Shown: positions 1 through 8,304, numbered from the stretch's first letter. The stretch is DNA of 18,907 bases from an uncultured Prevotella sp. (GCA_900555035.1 USJX01000056.1:1-18907), one strand, 5' to 3'. Made by a program: numbers and translations. The notes: generated by a model from the sequence alone, not told the origin.

Positions 1-1243
1 CATCAACACTCACGGTGCTCCTCTCGGTGGCGACGCATACGTAAATACTATCAAGCACCTCGGTGGTGATCCTGAGAACCCATTCGTTATCTTCGACGAT
101 GTAAAGGAGATCTACGCTAAGCGTGCTGAGGAGTTGAAGAAGATCGTTGCTAAGCGCAAGGCTGCAGAGGCTGAGTGGCGCAAGGCTAACCCAGAGAAGG
201 CTGCTCAGATGGATGAGTGGTTCAGCGGCAAGGCTCCTAAGGTAGATTGGAGCAAGGTTGAGCAGAAGGCTGGTTCAGCTACACGTGCTGCTTCTGCTGC
301 TTGTCTCGGCGTTTTGGCAGAGCAGGTTCCTAACATGATCTGTGCATCTGCTGACCTTTCTAACTCAGATAAGACAGATGGTTTCTTGAAGAAGACCAAG
401 AGCATCGTTCGTGGCGATTTCTCAGGCGCATTCTTCCAGGCAGGTGTTGCTGAGTTGACAATGGCTGATATGTGTATCGGTATGATGCTCCACGGTGGTG
501 TGGTTGCAGCAATGGGTACATTCTTCGTATTCTCTGATTATATGAAGCCAGCTGTTCGTATCGCTGCCCTGATGCAGGTTCCTGTTAAGTTTATCTGGAC
601 TCACGATGCATTCCGCGTTGGTGAGGACGGACCTACTCACGAGCCAGTTGAGCAGGAGGCACAGATCCGCTTGATGGAGAAGTTGAAGAACCATGCAGGT
701 AAGGATAGCGTTCGCGTATTCCGTCCAGCTGATGCTGACGAGACTACCGTATGCTGGAAGCTCGCTATGGAGAACGTTGAGACTCCAACAGCTTTGATTT
801 TCTCTCGTCAGGGCATCGCTAAGTTGCCAGAGGGAACAGATTACGAGCAGGCAGCTAAGGGTGCTTACATCGTAGCAGGCAGCGACGAGAATCCAGATGT
901 AATCTTGGTAGCCAGCGGTTCTGAGGTTTCTACATTGGAGGCAGGTTGCGCAGCTTTGCGTGCTGATGGCATCAAGGTTCGCGTGGTAAGTGCTCCATCA
1001 GAGGGCTTGTTCCGTGGTCAGAGCAAGGAGTACCAGGAGAGCGTATTGCCAAAGAACGCTAAGATCTTCGGTATGACAGCTGGTCTTCCTGTAACACTCC
1101 AGGGTCTCGTAGGCGCCAACGGTAAGGTTTGGGGTATGGAGAGCTTCGGTTTCTCTGCTCCTTACAAGGTGCTCGATGAGAAGCTCGGCTACACAGGCGA
1201 GAACGTTTACAAGCAGGTAAAGGATTTCTTGGCTGAGGCTTAA
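1..1243 (+). CDS. tkt: Transketolase, C-terminal ~413 residues (5' end outside window)
   Basis: The open frame runs in from base 2 with no start codon in the window; a full transketolase is about 670 residues, so roughly 255 are missing. It would transfer two-carbon ketol units between sugar phosphates with thiamine diphosphate in the cytoplasmic non-oxidative pentose phosphate pathway. Visible family signatures are the HGAPLGGD loop near the left edge, ADLSNSDKT at the start of the pyrimidine-binding domain, the catalytic Glu in GVAELTMAD (codon 452-454) and THDAFRVGEDGPTHEPVEQ with its active-site His. The C-terminal domain follows (VILVASGSEVSTLEAG). rpiB, of the same pathway, lies 188 bases downstream on the same strand, so co-transcription is likely. 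I saw no frameshift or missing catalytic residue. Confidence 0.95.
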   Translation, partial: INTHGAPLGGDAYVNTIKHLGGDPENPFVIFDDVKEIYAKRAEELKKIVAKRKAAEAEWRKANPEKAAQMDEWFSGKAPKVDWSKVEQKAGSATRAASAACLGVLAEQVPNMICASADLSNSDKTDGFLKKTKSIVRGDFSGAFFQAGVAELTMADMCIGMMLHGGVVAAMGTFFVFSDYMKPAVRIAALMQVPVKFIWTHDAFRVGEDGPTHEPVEQEAQIRLMEKLKNHAGKDSVRVFRPADADETTVCWKLAMENVETPTALIFSRQGIAKLPEGTDYEQAAKGAYIVAGSDENPDVILVASGSEVSTLEAGCAALRADGIKVRVVSAPSEGLFRGQSKEYQESVLPKNAKIFGMTAGLPVTLQGLVGANGKVWGMESFGFSAPYKVLDEKLGYTGENVYKQVKDFLAEA

Positions 1244-1361
1244 TTAGTATAAAAAGTTAGGAGTTGGAAGTTAGGACTCGGGAGATTTGCCGGATGGCAT
1301 TTCCCGGTTACTGGCATCTAGCTCCTATCTCTATCTTAAACATTAACCTTGTGAAGTGATG

Positions 1362-1422
1362 AAGAGTTTTCTAAGTTCTTCAATTTAAAACAAGAGTTCT
1401 CTTTGTTCTTCACTTTTAAAAC
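1362..1422. repeat. Imperfect tandem duplication (2 x ~30 bp) just before rpiB
   Basis: Bases 1362-1391 and 1392-1422 are two adjacent copies of one unit, each starting aagagtt and ending taaaac, with a few substitutions and one inserted base. The second copy ends 9 bases before the rpiB ATG, so the duplication occupies the leader where ribosome-binding signals would lie. The rest of the tkt-rpiB gap (1244-1361) holds no clear terminator and no TAnnTTTG promoter, which favours read-through from tkt. Confidence 0.6.
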
Positions 1423-1431
1423 TTAAGTATT

Positions 1432-1875
1432 ATGGAAGTAAAGACAGTTGGTATTGCTAGCGATCACGCTGGTTTCCCATTGAAGCAGTTTGTATTGCAG
1501 TATTTGGAGAAGAAGGGTTATCCTGTAAAGGATTATGGTACATATAGCGATGCAAGCGTTGACTATCCTGATTTCGGTCATGCTCTTGGCGAAGGCATCG
1601 AGAGCGGCGAGGTTTATCCGGGTATCGGCATTTGCGGCAGCGGCGAAGGTATCGCCATGACATTGAATAAGCATCAGGGTGTACGTGCCGGTTTGGCATG
1701 GTGCAAGGAGATTGCTCATCTCATTCGTCAGCACAACGATGCCAACGTATTGGTACTTCCTGGTCGTTTCATCGACAACAAGACAGCCGAGGCTATCCTC
1801 GACGAGTTCTTCGCCACTACTTTCGAGGGTGGCCGTCATGAGCGCCGTGTTCAGAAGATTCCTGTTCAGAAGTAA
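1432..1875 (+). CDS. rpiB: Ribose-5-phosphate isomerase B
   Basis: Encodes 147 residues, the usual RpiB/LacAB length (E. coli RpiB is 149). It interconverts ribulose 5-phosphate and ribose 5-phosphate in the cytoplasm. Visible family features are the N-terminal GIASDHAGFPLKQ (phosphate/substrate loop), SVDYPDFG, the catalytic-Cys loop GICGSGEGIAMTLNKHQGVRAGLAW, and RQHNDANVLVLPGRFI, followed by FEGGRHERRVQKI close to the C-terminus. The start is the ATG at 1432; no good Shine-Dalgarno precedes it, as is normal in Bacteroidetes. It follows tkt on the same strand and is closed by a strong hairpin terminator. Opposite-strand frames over this gene are shadows. Confidence 0.97.
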   Translation: MEVKTVGIASDHAGFPLKQFVLQYLEKKGYPVKDYGTYSDASVDYPDFGHALGEGIESGEVYPGIGICGSGEGIAMTLNKHQGVRAGLAWCKEIAHLIRQHNDANVLVLPGRFIDNKTAEAILDEFFATTFEGGRHERRVQKIPVQK

Positions 1876-1947
1876 AAGATATCATCGCATTGTATCACAA
1901 GATTTTGTAATAAGAAAAGGTATTTCAAAAAAAAATACTTCAATAAA

Positions 1948-1987
1948 AAGAGGCTGGTGCACATCACGCATCAGCCTCTTCTTTTTA
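1948..1987. terminator. Bidirectional intrinsic terminator between rpiB and the GH2 gene
   Basis: A 13-bp stem (1948-1960 with 1968-1980, one G-T wobble) closes a 7-base loop and is followed on the + strand by ctttttatt. On the - strand the base of the stem is followed by a short T run as well (complement of aaaaag at 1946-1950). It sits between two convergent genes, so it can serve both. Confidence 0.88.
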
Positions 1988-2047
1988 TTAAAGATTTTAT
2001 TGAAATATATTCGATGATTCTATAACCAAAGTATATTCAATGATATT

Positions 2048-5000
2048 TTATTCCGTAACCAGCGTAAATTCTGCGCCAGATGCGTAATCCTGACCATTCT
2101 GCTCATTCAAGGCACGCAGACGAACATAGCGGGCTTTCACTGGCTTGCCAAACATCACCTTCTGGAGCTTGGCTGTTTTCTCGAACTTACCCTTCAAGAT
2201 TGGGTTGCCCCAATTCTTGTTGTCGTTACTTACGTAAATCTCGTAATCCTTGATGCAGCCATTCAGCGAACCATCCTGACGCGCCAGATAGGTGAAACCC
2301 TTGATAATCTTCTCCTTACCGGCATCGAAGTCAACCCAGTGAGGATACTTCGCCAGCGTAATGGAATACATCGTATGCCAGAAGGTAGAAGGATCGCCAT
2401 CCACCATGTAGCCAGCATCACCCTCATCAGGCTCCTGACTCGATGCAAAGGCTATCTGCAAACCGGCAGACTGCTTATTCTGCTTCATCTTCTGCATCAT
2501 CTCCTTCGCCATCTCTCTGCCCGTAGCAGAAACCTTCACCAGGTTACCCAACTCAGCCCTCACGGCTGGACGGATGATGAAACCGAAGGTAGTTGGCGTA
2601 CTGCGAACCTTATCGGGAGTCAACGGACCACCCTGGCCACAACTTGCTCCACCCAGTCCGGTAACCTTCGCATCCAGATGCAGATGGGTTCCGCTGCTCT
2701 TAGGCAACTGATATGGATGAGCCGCCAAAGTCAACTCCTGCTGGCTCCAAGGAAGAGCCGAAGCCGACATGGTGCTGTCTGAAATGAACACCACGCCCTG
2801 CTGCTGGCTGTTGGTAACGGCGCACCAGCGAACCTCCTCGCGGTTGCCCTGTGCCTGAGGCTTAGGAAGCATGATGCCCTGCTCAGCCACCGCACTGTGA
2901 TACCATCCGATAAACTGGCTGGTCTTGCGGTCGTTATAGTTGTTCACTGGTCCACGACCGTAGTAATCATACTGATTCAACTCACTTGGCAACACCATAG
3001 AATATCCGATGCGAGGCAGAATCACCTTCGAGCGGTTGGCACCGATGGCACTCTGCATCTCGATGGAACCATCCTTGTAGATGGTGTAAATCTGACGAGA
3101 AGTGAACTTCAGGTCAGCATCTGTCAAGGCACGCTTGTTCTTCTCGAAATTATAGCAAGACTCCGGGTCACGATCGCGGTTGCCATAGTTCACATCGCAG
3201 CCTTCCTTGCCCTGGCTCTCCACAGTGAAGTCGAGCTGATAGGTACCATCCTTCTTGTTAGCAGTACAAGTCCAACTCTTCACCACGTGCTGCAGGTCGT
3301 AAAGTCCGTTCTTGAACCATGCGTTGTGATATCCGATACCCGCATCGTTGTCAGTAGGAGCACGGTAAGCATCCAGCTTCGGACCGTTGCCATCCTTGAT
3401 GATTTCCTGATTGCCGTACTTCAAGCTGTAGATGGCACCGGTGTTCAAATCGAAAGCCACCTGGAAGTTGTCGCCCGTAATATTGGCACGCTTCGCAGCC
3501 TTGTCGAGCTGATACTTCATCGCCTTGCCACCCTTGGTAACGGCAGCAATAGAAGGAGCGGCCACATCGGCACCCTTCACCCTCAACTGCTCCTCCATCT
3601 GAACATAGCCCTTGGCAGCCCAAGGCATATCCTTGCCCAGCAGGAACTGGATGGTTACGAAGTACTCGCTCTTAGGATCCAGACTCGCATAGTCGTAAGG
3701 CAGGGTGTAGAAGCCCTTCTCGCGAGGACCCACGATGTTCTTGGCTCCCTGCAGCGGCTGGTTCTTCTTCACGCAAACGCCGTCCTGATAGAGCGACCAT
3801 ACTATCTGATAGTTCTTCAGCGGCTCGAAGTAGTTCTTGTTGAAGATTTCAATCTGTCCCTGCTTCATGTCGATGGCCTTCACGCCCACGTTCTGATATA
3901 CCTTCTTCACCTCAAAGTACTGAGCCTTAGGGGTAAGGTCTGGGCGCATGATACCGTTCATGCAGAACATACCGTCGTTTGGCTTGTTGTCCTTGCCGAA
4001 GTCGCCGCCGTAAGCCCAGTAGGTCTTGCCGGTGGCAGGATCCTGCTTGTCCAGCGCCTGGTCAACCCAGTCCCAGATGGCACCACCCATCAAGAAGTTG
4101 GTGCTCTCGATGGCATCCCAGTAATCTATCAGGTTACCGCAGGCGTTACCCATGGAATGCGCATACTCTGAGATGTGGAACGGATACTTCAGATTATAGT
4201 TTCCCTTCACGGCACCCTGCACCCAGGCGATGGATGGATACTGGTTGGAACCCATATCCACGATGGCGTTGTTGCGCTCATACTGCACAGGGCGACTGGT
4301 ATCGTAGGCCTTGATGGCGTTGTAGCAATCTACGAAGGTCTTGCACGGACCCGCCTCGTTACCCAAGCTCCAGATAACCACCGACGGATGGTTTACCGTG
4401 GCGTGAACCATCTCCATGTTTCTGGCTATGTGGGCATTACGGAATTCCTGTACATGAGAAAGACTCTGCTTGCCATAGTAATACTCGTGGCTTTCCACGT
4501 TAGCCTCGTCTTCCAGGTAGATGCCGTATTTATCGCAGAGATAATACCAGTAAGGCGCATCAGGATAGTGGCAGTTGCGCACGTGGTTGATGTTGCCGCG
4601 CTTCATCAGGAACACCTCGTGCTCCATCTGTTCGCGGCTCACGGTATGTCCCAGCTGGGTATTGTTCTCGTGGCGGTTCACACCCTTCAGCTTGATAGGC
4701 TGACCGTTCAGATAGTAATATCTTCCAGCCAGTCCGAACTCATCCTTATGGGCAGGCGTATCCTTGATTTCCACCTTTCTGAAACCCACGAAGGTAGAGA
4801 AAGTCTGCACGGTCCTGCCCTTGGCATCCTTCAGTTCGCCCACCAGCGTGTAGCGGTGAGGTGCCTCGGCACTCCACAGCTTCACCTTGTTTTCGGCATC
4901 GAGAATAGCTTCAAGGTTGATTTCGCCCTTGGCATTCAGCTTGCCATCCAGCTTAGCCGATGCGGTGATGCCGCCGAGCAGGGTGTTCTCGTCAGAATAA

Positions 5001-5968
5001 AGGCGGTTGGCATAGAGCGAATACTGGATGGTATAGCCCTTGATGGCCTTCTTCGAGAGGTTCTGCAGCTGCGCCGTGATATGCAGTTTGGCGTGGGTGT
5101 AGGTATCATCCAGGTCTGGAATCGCCTTGATATCGCTAATCTGCACCTGGGGTTTGGCGGTGAGCGCCACGGTGCGGAAGATGCCCGGCAGGCGGAACAT
5201 ATCCTGACTTTCGAGGAAGGAACCGTCTGAATGGCGATACACCTCTACAGCCACGGTGTTCTCCTCACCCTTCTTATTTAAATAAGGTGTAATGTTGAAT
5301 TCAGCCAGATTTCTGGAGTTCTTCGAGAAGCCCACGTATTTGCCGTTGATGTAGAGATAGAAGAAGGAATCCACGCCATCGAAGTTGAGATAGATTTCCT
5401 GTCCCTTCCAGTCGGCAGGCACCGAGAAGGTTCTGCGATAGGAGCCCACCTCGTTGCGGTTGCGATAGGTCATCCAGTCTTTAGGCGGCGTACGCATCAC
5501 CCCGCCCTTCCAGTCGTTCATCGGCTGCCAGGAGTGCTGGAAGATGACGCGCTGGTTTGAGTAGAGCGGATCACCATACTTGTTCTTTCCGTCTCTCTGC
5601 AGTCCCGCCATATTCCAGTTCATCGGCACCTTGATGTCGTCCCATTTTGACACATCATAGTCTGTGCGGAAGAAATCCTTGGGTCTTTCATCTGGATTCG
5701 GCGCCCAGTGGAATTTCCACAAGCCGTCGAGTGATTTCCAGTAGGAACTGTTTTCTGGCAGCACCTTTCTCGCCTCCTCGATGTTTCTGAACGAGAAGAA
5801 CCAGGCGTGCGGCTGCAGCTTGTTAACCGCCACGGAATCAGGGCTTTGCCATTCCCATCCCGTAGGTGCTCCCTGCTGCTGGTAGAAATATCCTCCCAGC
5901 GTGCCATCTGCCCAGGCGGCTGGAGTACAGAGCATTCCAGCCAAAAGTAATAAATATGTTCTCTTCAT
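2048..5968 (-). CDS. Secreted glycoside hydrolase family 2, beta-galactosidase type, with C-terminal F5/8 (discoidin-like) domain
   Basis: 1306 residues. An N-terminal Sec signal peptide (hydrophobic 5-18, AWA cleavage motif at 18-20) predicts export; Cys14 is not in a convincing lipobox. Approximate domain order: GH2 sugar-binding domain 50-270, Ig-like 275-400, TIM barrel 402-700, beta-galactosidase domain 4 705-800, C-terminal beta-galactosidase domain 830-1140, and an F5/8 type C domain 1165-1306 that probably binds carbohydrate. LacZ-like motifs are GVNRHENN, NHVRNCHYPDAPYWYYLCDKYG, DEANVESH, SLGNEAG (acid/base Glu538) and HISEYAHSMGN (nucleophile Glu601). The likely reaction is removal of terminal beta-linked galactose from host or dietary glycans, inferred from family membership. 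It lies downstream of the GH109-like gene on the same strand, across a repeat-filled gap. Long + strand frames inside it are antisense shadows. Confidence 0.93.
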   Translation of the reverse strand: MKRTYLLLLAGMLCTPAAWADGTLGGYFYQQQGAPTGWEWQSPDSVAVNKLQPHAWFFSFRNIEEARKVLPENSSYWKSLDGLWKFHWAPNPDERPKDFFRTDYDVSKWDDIKVPMNWNMAGLQRDGKNKYGDPLYSNQRVIFQHSWQPMNDWKGGVMRTPPKDWMTYRNRNEVGSYRRTFSVPADWKGQEIYLNFDGVDSFFYLYINGKYVGFSKNSRNLAEFNITPYLNKKGEENTVAVEVYRHSDGSFLESQDMFRLPGIFRTVALTAKPQVQISDIKAIPDLDDTYTHAKLHITAQLQNLSKKAIKGYTIQYSLYANRLYSDENTLLGGITASAKLDGKLNAKGEINLEAILDAENKVKLWSAEAPHRYTLVGELKDAKGRTVQTFSTFVGFRKVEIKDTPAHKDEFGLAGRYYYLNGQPIKLKGVNRHENNTQLGHTVSREQMEHEVFLMKRGNINHVRNCHYPDAPYWYYLCDKYGIYLEDEANVESHEYYYGKQSLSHVQEFRNAHIARNMEMVHATVNHPSVVIWSLGNEAGPCKTFVDCYNAIKAYDTSRPVQYERNNAIVDMGSNQYPSIAWVQGAVKGNYNLKYPFHISEYAHSMGNACGNLIDYWDAIESTNFLMGGAIWDWVDQALDKQDPATGKTYWAYGGDFGKDNKPNDGMFCMNGIMRPDLTPKAQYFEVKKVYQNVGVKAIDMKQGQIEIFNKNYFEPLKNYQIVWSLYQDGVCVKKNQPLQGAKNIVGPREKGFYTLPYDYASLDPKSEYFVTIQFLLGKDMPWAAKGYVQMEEQLRVKGADVAAPSIAAVTKGGKAMKYQLDKAAKRANITGDNFQVAFDLNTGAIYSLKYGNQEIIKDGNGPKLDAYRAPTDNDAGIGYHNAWFKNGLYDLQHVVKSWTCTANKKDGTYQLDFTVESQGKEGCDVNYGNRDRDPESCYNFEKNKRALTDADLKFTSRQIYTIYKDGSIEMQSAIGANRSKVILPRIGYSMVLPSELNQYDYYGRGPVNNYNDRKTSQFIGWYHSAVAEQGIMLPKPQAQGNREEVRWCAVTNSQQQGVVFISDSTMSASALPWSQQELTLAAHPYQLPKSSGTHLHLDAKVTGLGGASCGQGGPLTPDKVRSTPTTFGFIIRPAVRAELGNLVKVSATGREMAKEMMQKMKQNKQSAGLQIAFASSQEPDEGDAGYMVDGDPSTFWHTMYSITLAKYPHWVDFDAGKEKIIKGFTYLARQDGSLNGCIKDYEIYVSNDNKNWGNPILKGKFEKTAKLQKVMFGKPVKARYVRLRALNEQNGQDYASGAEFTLVTE

Positions 5969-5990
5969 TTAGTTATGTTGTTTATTATAA

Positions 5991-6029
5991 GTTTGCTTCT
6001 TGGAAGCCAAATACTTCCAAGAAGCAAAC
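5991..6029. repeat. Perfect 16-bp inverted repeat in the GH2 leader
   Basis: Bases 5991-6006 are the exact reverse complement of 6014-6029 with a 7-base loop, ending 22 bases upstream of the GH2 start codon. No U-run follows on the - strand, so a simple terminator is unlikely. It could be a leader hairpin or a palindromic operator; the sequence alone does not decide. Confidence 0.8.
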
Positions 6030-6073
6030 ATTTCTTCATGATTCTTATTTTCTGATGATTATCTGCGCTCTCT

Positions 6074-6285
6074 CAAAACGCAAGCCCGCAAGGCGCCCGC
6101 CGGATTTGAAATCCGGCGTAAAAAATGTCCTAACCTATTAAGGTTCTGCGGATTTGCAATCCGCAGCAAAGGAGTATGCATTTCCTGTTGTTGGGGGATT
6201 ACAAATCCCCCGGTTTTAATAGGTCGAACCTTTTTTGACGGCGGATTTCAAATCCGCCGGGACGCCTAGCGGGCTTGCGTTCTTG
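6074..6285. repeat. Composite inverted repeat: two opposed ~93-base units, each with two GGATTT..AATCC hairpins
   Basis: Bases 6074-6166 and 6193-6285 are imperfect reverse complements of one another around a 26-base spacer. Each unit runs cgcaagcccgc, aggcg, hairpin, A-run, cctattaa, hairpin. The four hairpins are at 6098-6118, 6146-6166, 6193-6211 and 6239-6259; each has a GC-rich stem base and a GGATT/AATCC upper stem. The left and right copies differ mostly in compensating stem positions (gccgg/ccggc against ggcgg/ccgcc; ctgcgg against gggggg-type), which suggests that structure rather than sequence is maintained. No coding frame of note lies here. It fills most of the 354-base gap between the GH109-like and GH2 genes. 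Its identity is unknown to me: a REP-like or dispersed palindromic element is the best guess. Confidence 0.85.
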
Positions 6286-6322
6286 GGGCGTGTGGGGAAA
6301 GCTTGCAAAAAATCAATAATCT

Positions 6323-7966
6323 TTATTTCTTGCCAGCCATTGCCTTCTTGGCAGCAGCCACGGCCTTGTTATACTTGGCAGTAGCACTCTTCAGAGCCTT
6401 GGCATTGTTAGCCTTCTTGGCAGCAGCCACATCATCATAGAGCTTCCACAGATTATACTTGGCAGTAGCCTCCTTCTGAGCCTTGGTGTAGGCAGCAGCG
6501 GCAGCCTCGGTAGCAGCCTCGTCGGCAGGAGAAGCATACTGATGCTTGTAACCCTGCTCCTTGTTCCAGAAACCACGGGTGAAGTCTGGGAAGGTTACAG
6601 ATGCACTGTTGTTATCCATAGAGATCGCGCCCAACTCAGCCAGAGAGCACCACTCAGCCAAATCGTAAACGTCCATATCCAGCGGCAAACCGTTCTGCAA
6701 GCAATAAACCAATCGGGAATCCATGATGAAGTCCATACCTCCGTGACCCATCTGGCGCCCCAGCTCACCATACTTCTTCAAGATAGGATGGTAATACTTC
6801 TTTATCAGCGCAGCCTTCTGCTCCTTGTTCATGAAACCGTGAGCATTGAGGTTATCCATCTGAGGCGCACCTGTACCCTTCAAAGCATCACCCGAAAGGG
6901 CAAACTCCTCGGTAGGATACTTGGTAGCGTAACCCTTGGTACCGGTCAACTTAAACAGTCGGTTGTATGGCTGAGGAGTCATCACGTTGTGCTGAATCTC
7001 CACCACCTTACCCTTAGCCGTACGCATCAAGGTAGTGGTATGGTCGCCGTTGCGGTACTCCTTGCACTCCTTGCCGCTCTTCTTTGAAACCCAGTCCTTA
7101 CCTACGAAAGATTCAGTATCCATGGCCACGAGTGTAGTGAATCTATCACCACGATGGATGTTAAGACACTGAGCCACAGGACCCAATCCATGAGTAGGAT
7201 AAACATCGCCACGATTCTCCATGTTGTACTTCATACGCCAGTGCAGATTATCCTTGTCGTTATCATTAGGATCCTTCCAGTAAGCATCCCAGAAGTCTTC
7301 CAGGCAGTGGATGTAAGCACCCTCGGCACGGATGATGTTACCGAACACGCCATCCTGAGCCATTGCCAGGGCATTCATCTCGTAATAGTCGTAGCAGCAG
7401 TTCTCCAGAATGAAGCAATGCTTGCGGGTCTTCTCGCTCATGTTAATCAGGCTCCAGCACTGATCCAGGTTCATGGCGCTAGGCACCTCAATGGCAGTAT
7501 GCTTGCCGTTCTCCATGGCACACTGAGCCACAGGGAAGTGGTGGTTCCAGTCGGCAGCGATATACACCAGGTCGATGTCCTGGCGCTTGCACAGCTCCTC
7601 GTATCCCTTTTCACCGCTGTAGATGGCAGCCGGCTTCAAGCCCTGCTTGCGCAGATATTCCTGCGATTTTTCAGCACGATTCTCCTCGTAATCGCAGAGA
7701 GCCACGATTTCAACGCCAGGGATATGGCAGAAACGCATCACCGCCCATGGTCCACGCATACCGAGGCCCACGAAGCCCACGCGCACTGTCTGCAATTTCG
7801 GAGCCTTCAAGCCCAACACATTCTGCTGTCCAGCCGGACGTTCAGGAGTTTCAACCACGATAGTACCCTTATCCCAATGCCACTTGGTATTGGGTGACAA
7901 CGACTGTGCGCCAGCTGTAAGAGAGAAAGCAGCCAAAGACGCAATCAAAAAACTTTTGATTTTCAT
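6323..7966 (-). CDS. Secreted Gfo/Idh/MocA-fold protein, GH109-like (possible NAD-dependent alpha-N-acetylgalactosaminidase)
   Basis: I chose the ATG at 7966 (547 residues) over an upstream in-frame start at 7987 because MKIKSFLIASLAAFSLTAGAQ is a clean Sec signal peptide with a TAGA/Q cleavage site. A Rossmann nucleotide site follows (VGFVGLGMRG, about 63-72), then the EVP motif at 160-162 that replaces the EKP of ordinary Gfo/Idh dehydrogenases, VYPTHGLGPVAQC (255-267) and MGHGGMDFIMDSRLVYC (406-422). The last two motifs are typical of GH109 enzymes, which cleave alpha-GalNAc through a redox cycle on tightly bound NAD. The C-terminal ~70 residues are Ala/Lys-rich with repeated ATAKYN segments, probably helical and not part of the catalytic core. 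It is followed on the same strand by a GH2 enzyme, so a joint role in host-glycan breakdown is plausible. Exact substrate is inference; another Gfo/Idh hydrolase is possible. Confidence 0.82.
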   Translation of the reverse strand: MKIKSFLIASLAAFSLTAGAQSLSPNTKWHWDKGTIVVETPERPAGQQNVLGLKAPKLQTVRVGFVGLGMRGPWAVMRFCHIPGVEIVALCDYEENRAEKSQEYLRKQGLKPAAIYSGEKGYEELCKRQDIDLVYIAADWNHHFPVAQCAMENGKHTAIEVPSAMNLDQCWSLINMSEKTRKHCFILENCCYDYYEMNALAMAQDGVFGNIIRAEGAYIHCLEDFWDAYWKDPNDNDKDNLHWRMKYNMENRGDVYPTHGLGPVAQCLNIHRGDRFTTLVAMDTESFVGKDWVSKKSGKECKEYRNGDHTTTLMRTAKGKVVEIQHNVMTPQPYNRLFKLTGTKGYATKYPTEEFALSGDALKGTGAPQMDNLNAHGFMNKEQKAALIKKYYHPILKKYGELGRQMGHGGMDFIMDSRLVYCLQNGLPLDMDVYDLAEWCSLAELGAISMDNNSASVTFPDFTRGFWNKEQGYKHQYASPADEAATEAAAAAYTKAQKEATAKYNLWKLYDDVAAAKKANNAKALKSATAKYNKAVAAAKKAMAGKK

Positions 7967-8112
7967 TTTTTTATCATCTCGCAACACTGTTAGTTAGAAC
8001 ATTATTAGGCTCCCGGTGTATCTCCAAAAAAACTCCGGGTTTTCACGGCATCATCGGCATGGTCTGTTTTAGTGTTGCATTAGAAAACAGCCAATTCTCT
8101 GAATACCACTTG

Positions 8113-8120
8113 CAAAAATA
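8113..8120 (-). promoter_or_regulatory. Possible -7 box for the GH109-like gene
   Basis: On the - strand this reads TATTTTTG, matching the Bacteroidetes TAnnTTTG box. No TTTG -33 element is visible at the expected 19-20 base distance, so the call is weak. The 5' leader to 7966 would be about 140 nt and contains two small hairpins (8012-8016 with 8035-8039, and 8064-8070 with 8084-8090). Nothing else was seen in 7967-8112. Confidence 0.35.
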
Positions 8121-8166
8121 CGAATCATATTTGAGATTTCGTATATCTTTTAGAAATTTTTTAAGA

Positions 8167-8213
8167 TAAACTACGGAAAACTATAAAGTTTCTTATAATC
8201 TTTCCGCAGTTTA
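8167..8213. terminator. Possible hairpin terminator downstream of the ATPase gene
   Basis: Bases 8167-8179 pair with 8201-8213 except for one internal mismatch, with further weak pairing in the loop (ataa/ttat). It lies 67 bases past the stop codon of the - strand ATPase gene. The U-rich tract on that strand begins only after several bases (complement of attttttaag), so termination is plausible but not certain. The rest of 8214-8270 shows nothing. Confidence 0.35.
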
Positions 8214-8270
8214 CCATTTTTGATTAGTGAAGATAGCAAAATGATGCTATTTGAATATTTATAATACAAC

Positions 8271-8304
8271 TTTCAGTCTTCAGCCTTCAATCTTCCAATC
8301 TTCT
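8271..8304. repeat. Degenerate GAAGATTG tandem repeat overlapping the end of the ATPase gene
   Basis: On the - strand the sequence reads as about four degenerate tandem units (gaagattg, gaagattg, aaggctga, agactgaa). The last seven or so codons (IEDWKIEG) and the stop codon of the ATPase lie inside it. A change in copy number would alter the extreme C-terminus. Confidence 0.5.

Noticed and set aside
2339..5230. Long + strand open frames (including 2897-4171 and 4175-5230) over the GH2 gene
   Set aside because: They lie antisense to a gene with clear catalytic motifs, show no recognisable domains and have skewed Leu/Val/Ile-rich composition typical of reverse-strand shadows.
6074..6285. CRISPR array or insertion sequence at the hairpin cluster
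   Set aside because: Units are inverted and palindromic, not evenly spaced direct repeats, and no transposase frame is present.
6542..7897. + strand frames over the GH109-like gene
   Set aside because: Antisense to a motif-rich secreted enzyme; no domain or promoter supports them.
7966..7987. Upstream start for the GH109-like gene
   Set aside because: It would put MLRDDKK before a well-formed signal peptide; the start at 7966 gives the signal peptide at the N-terminus.
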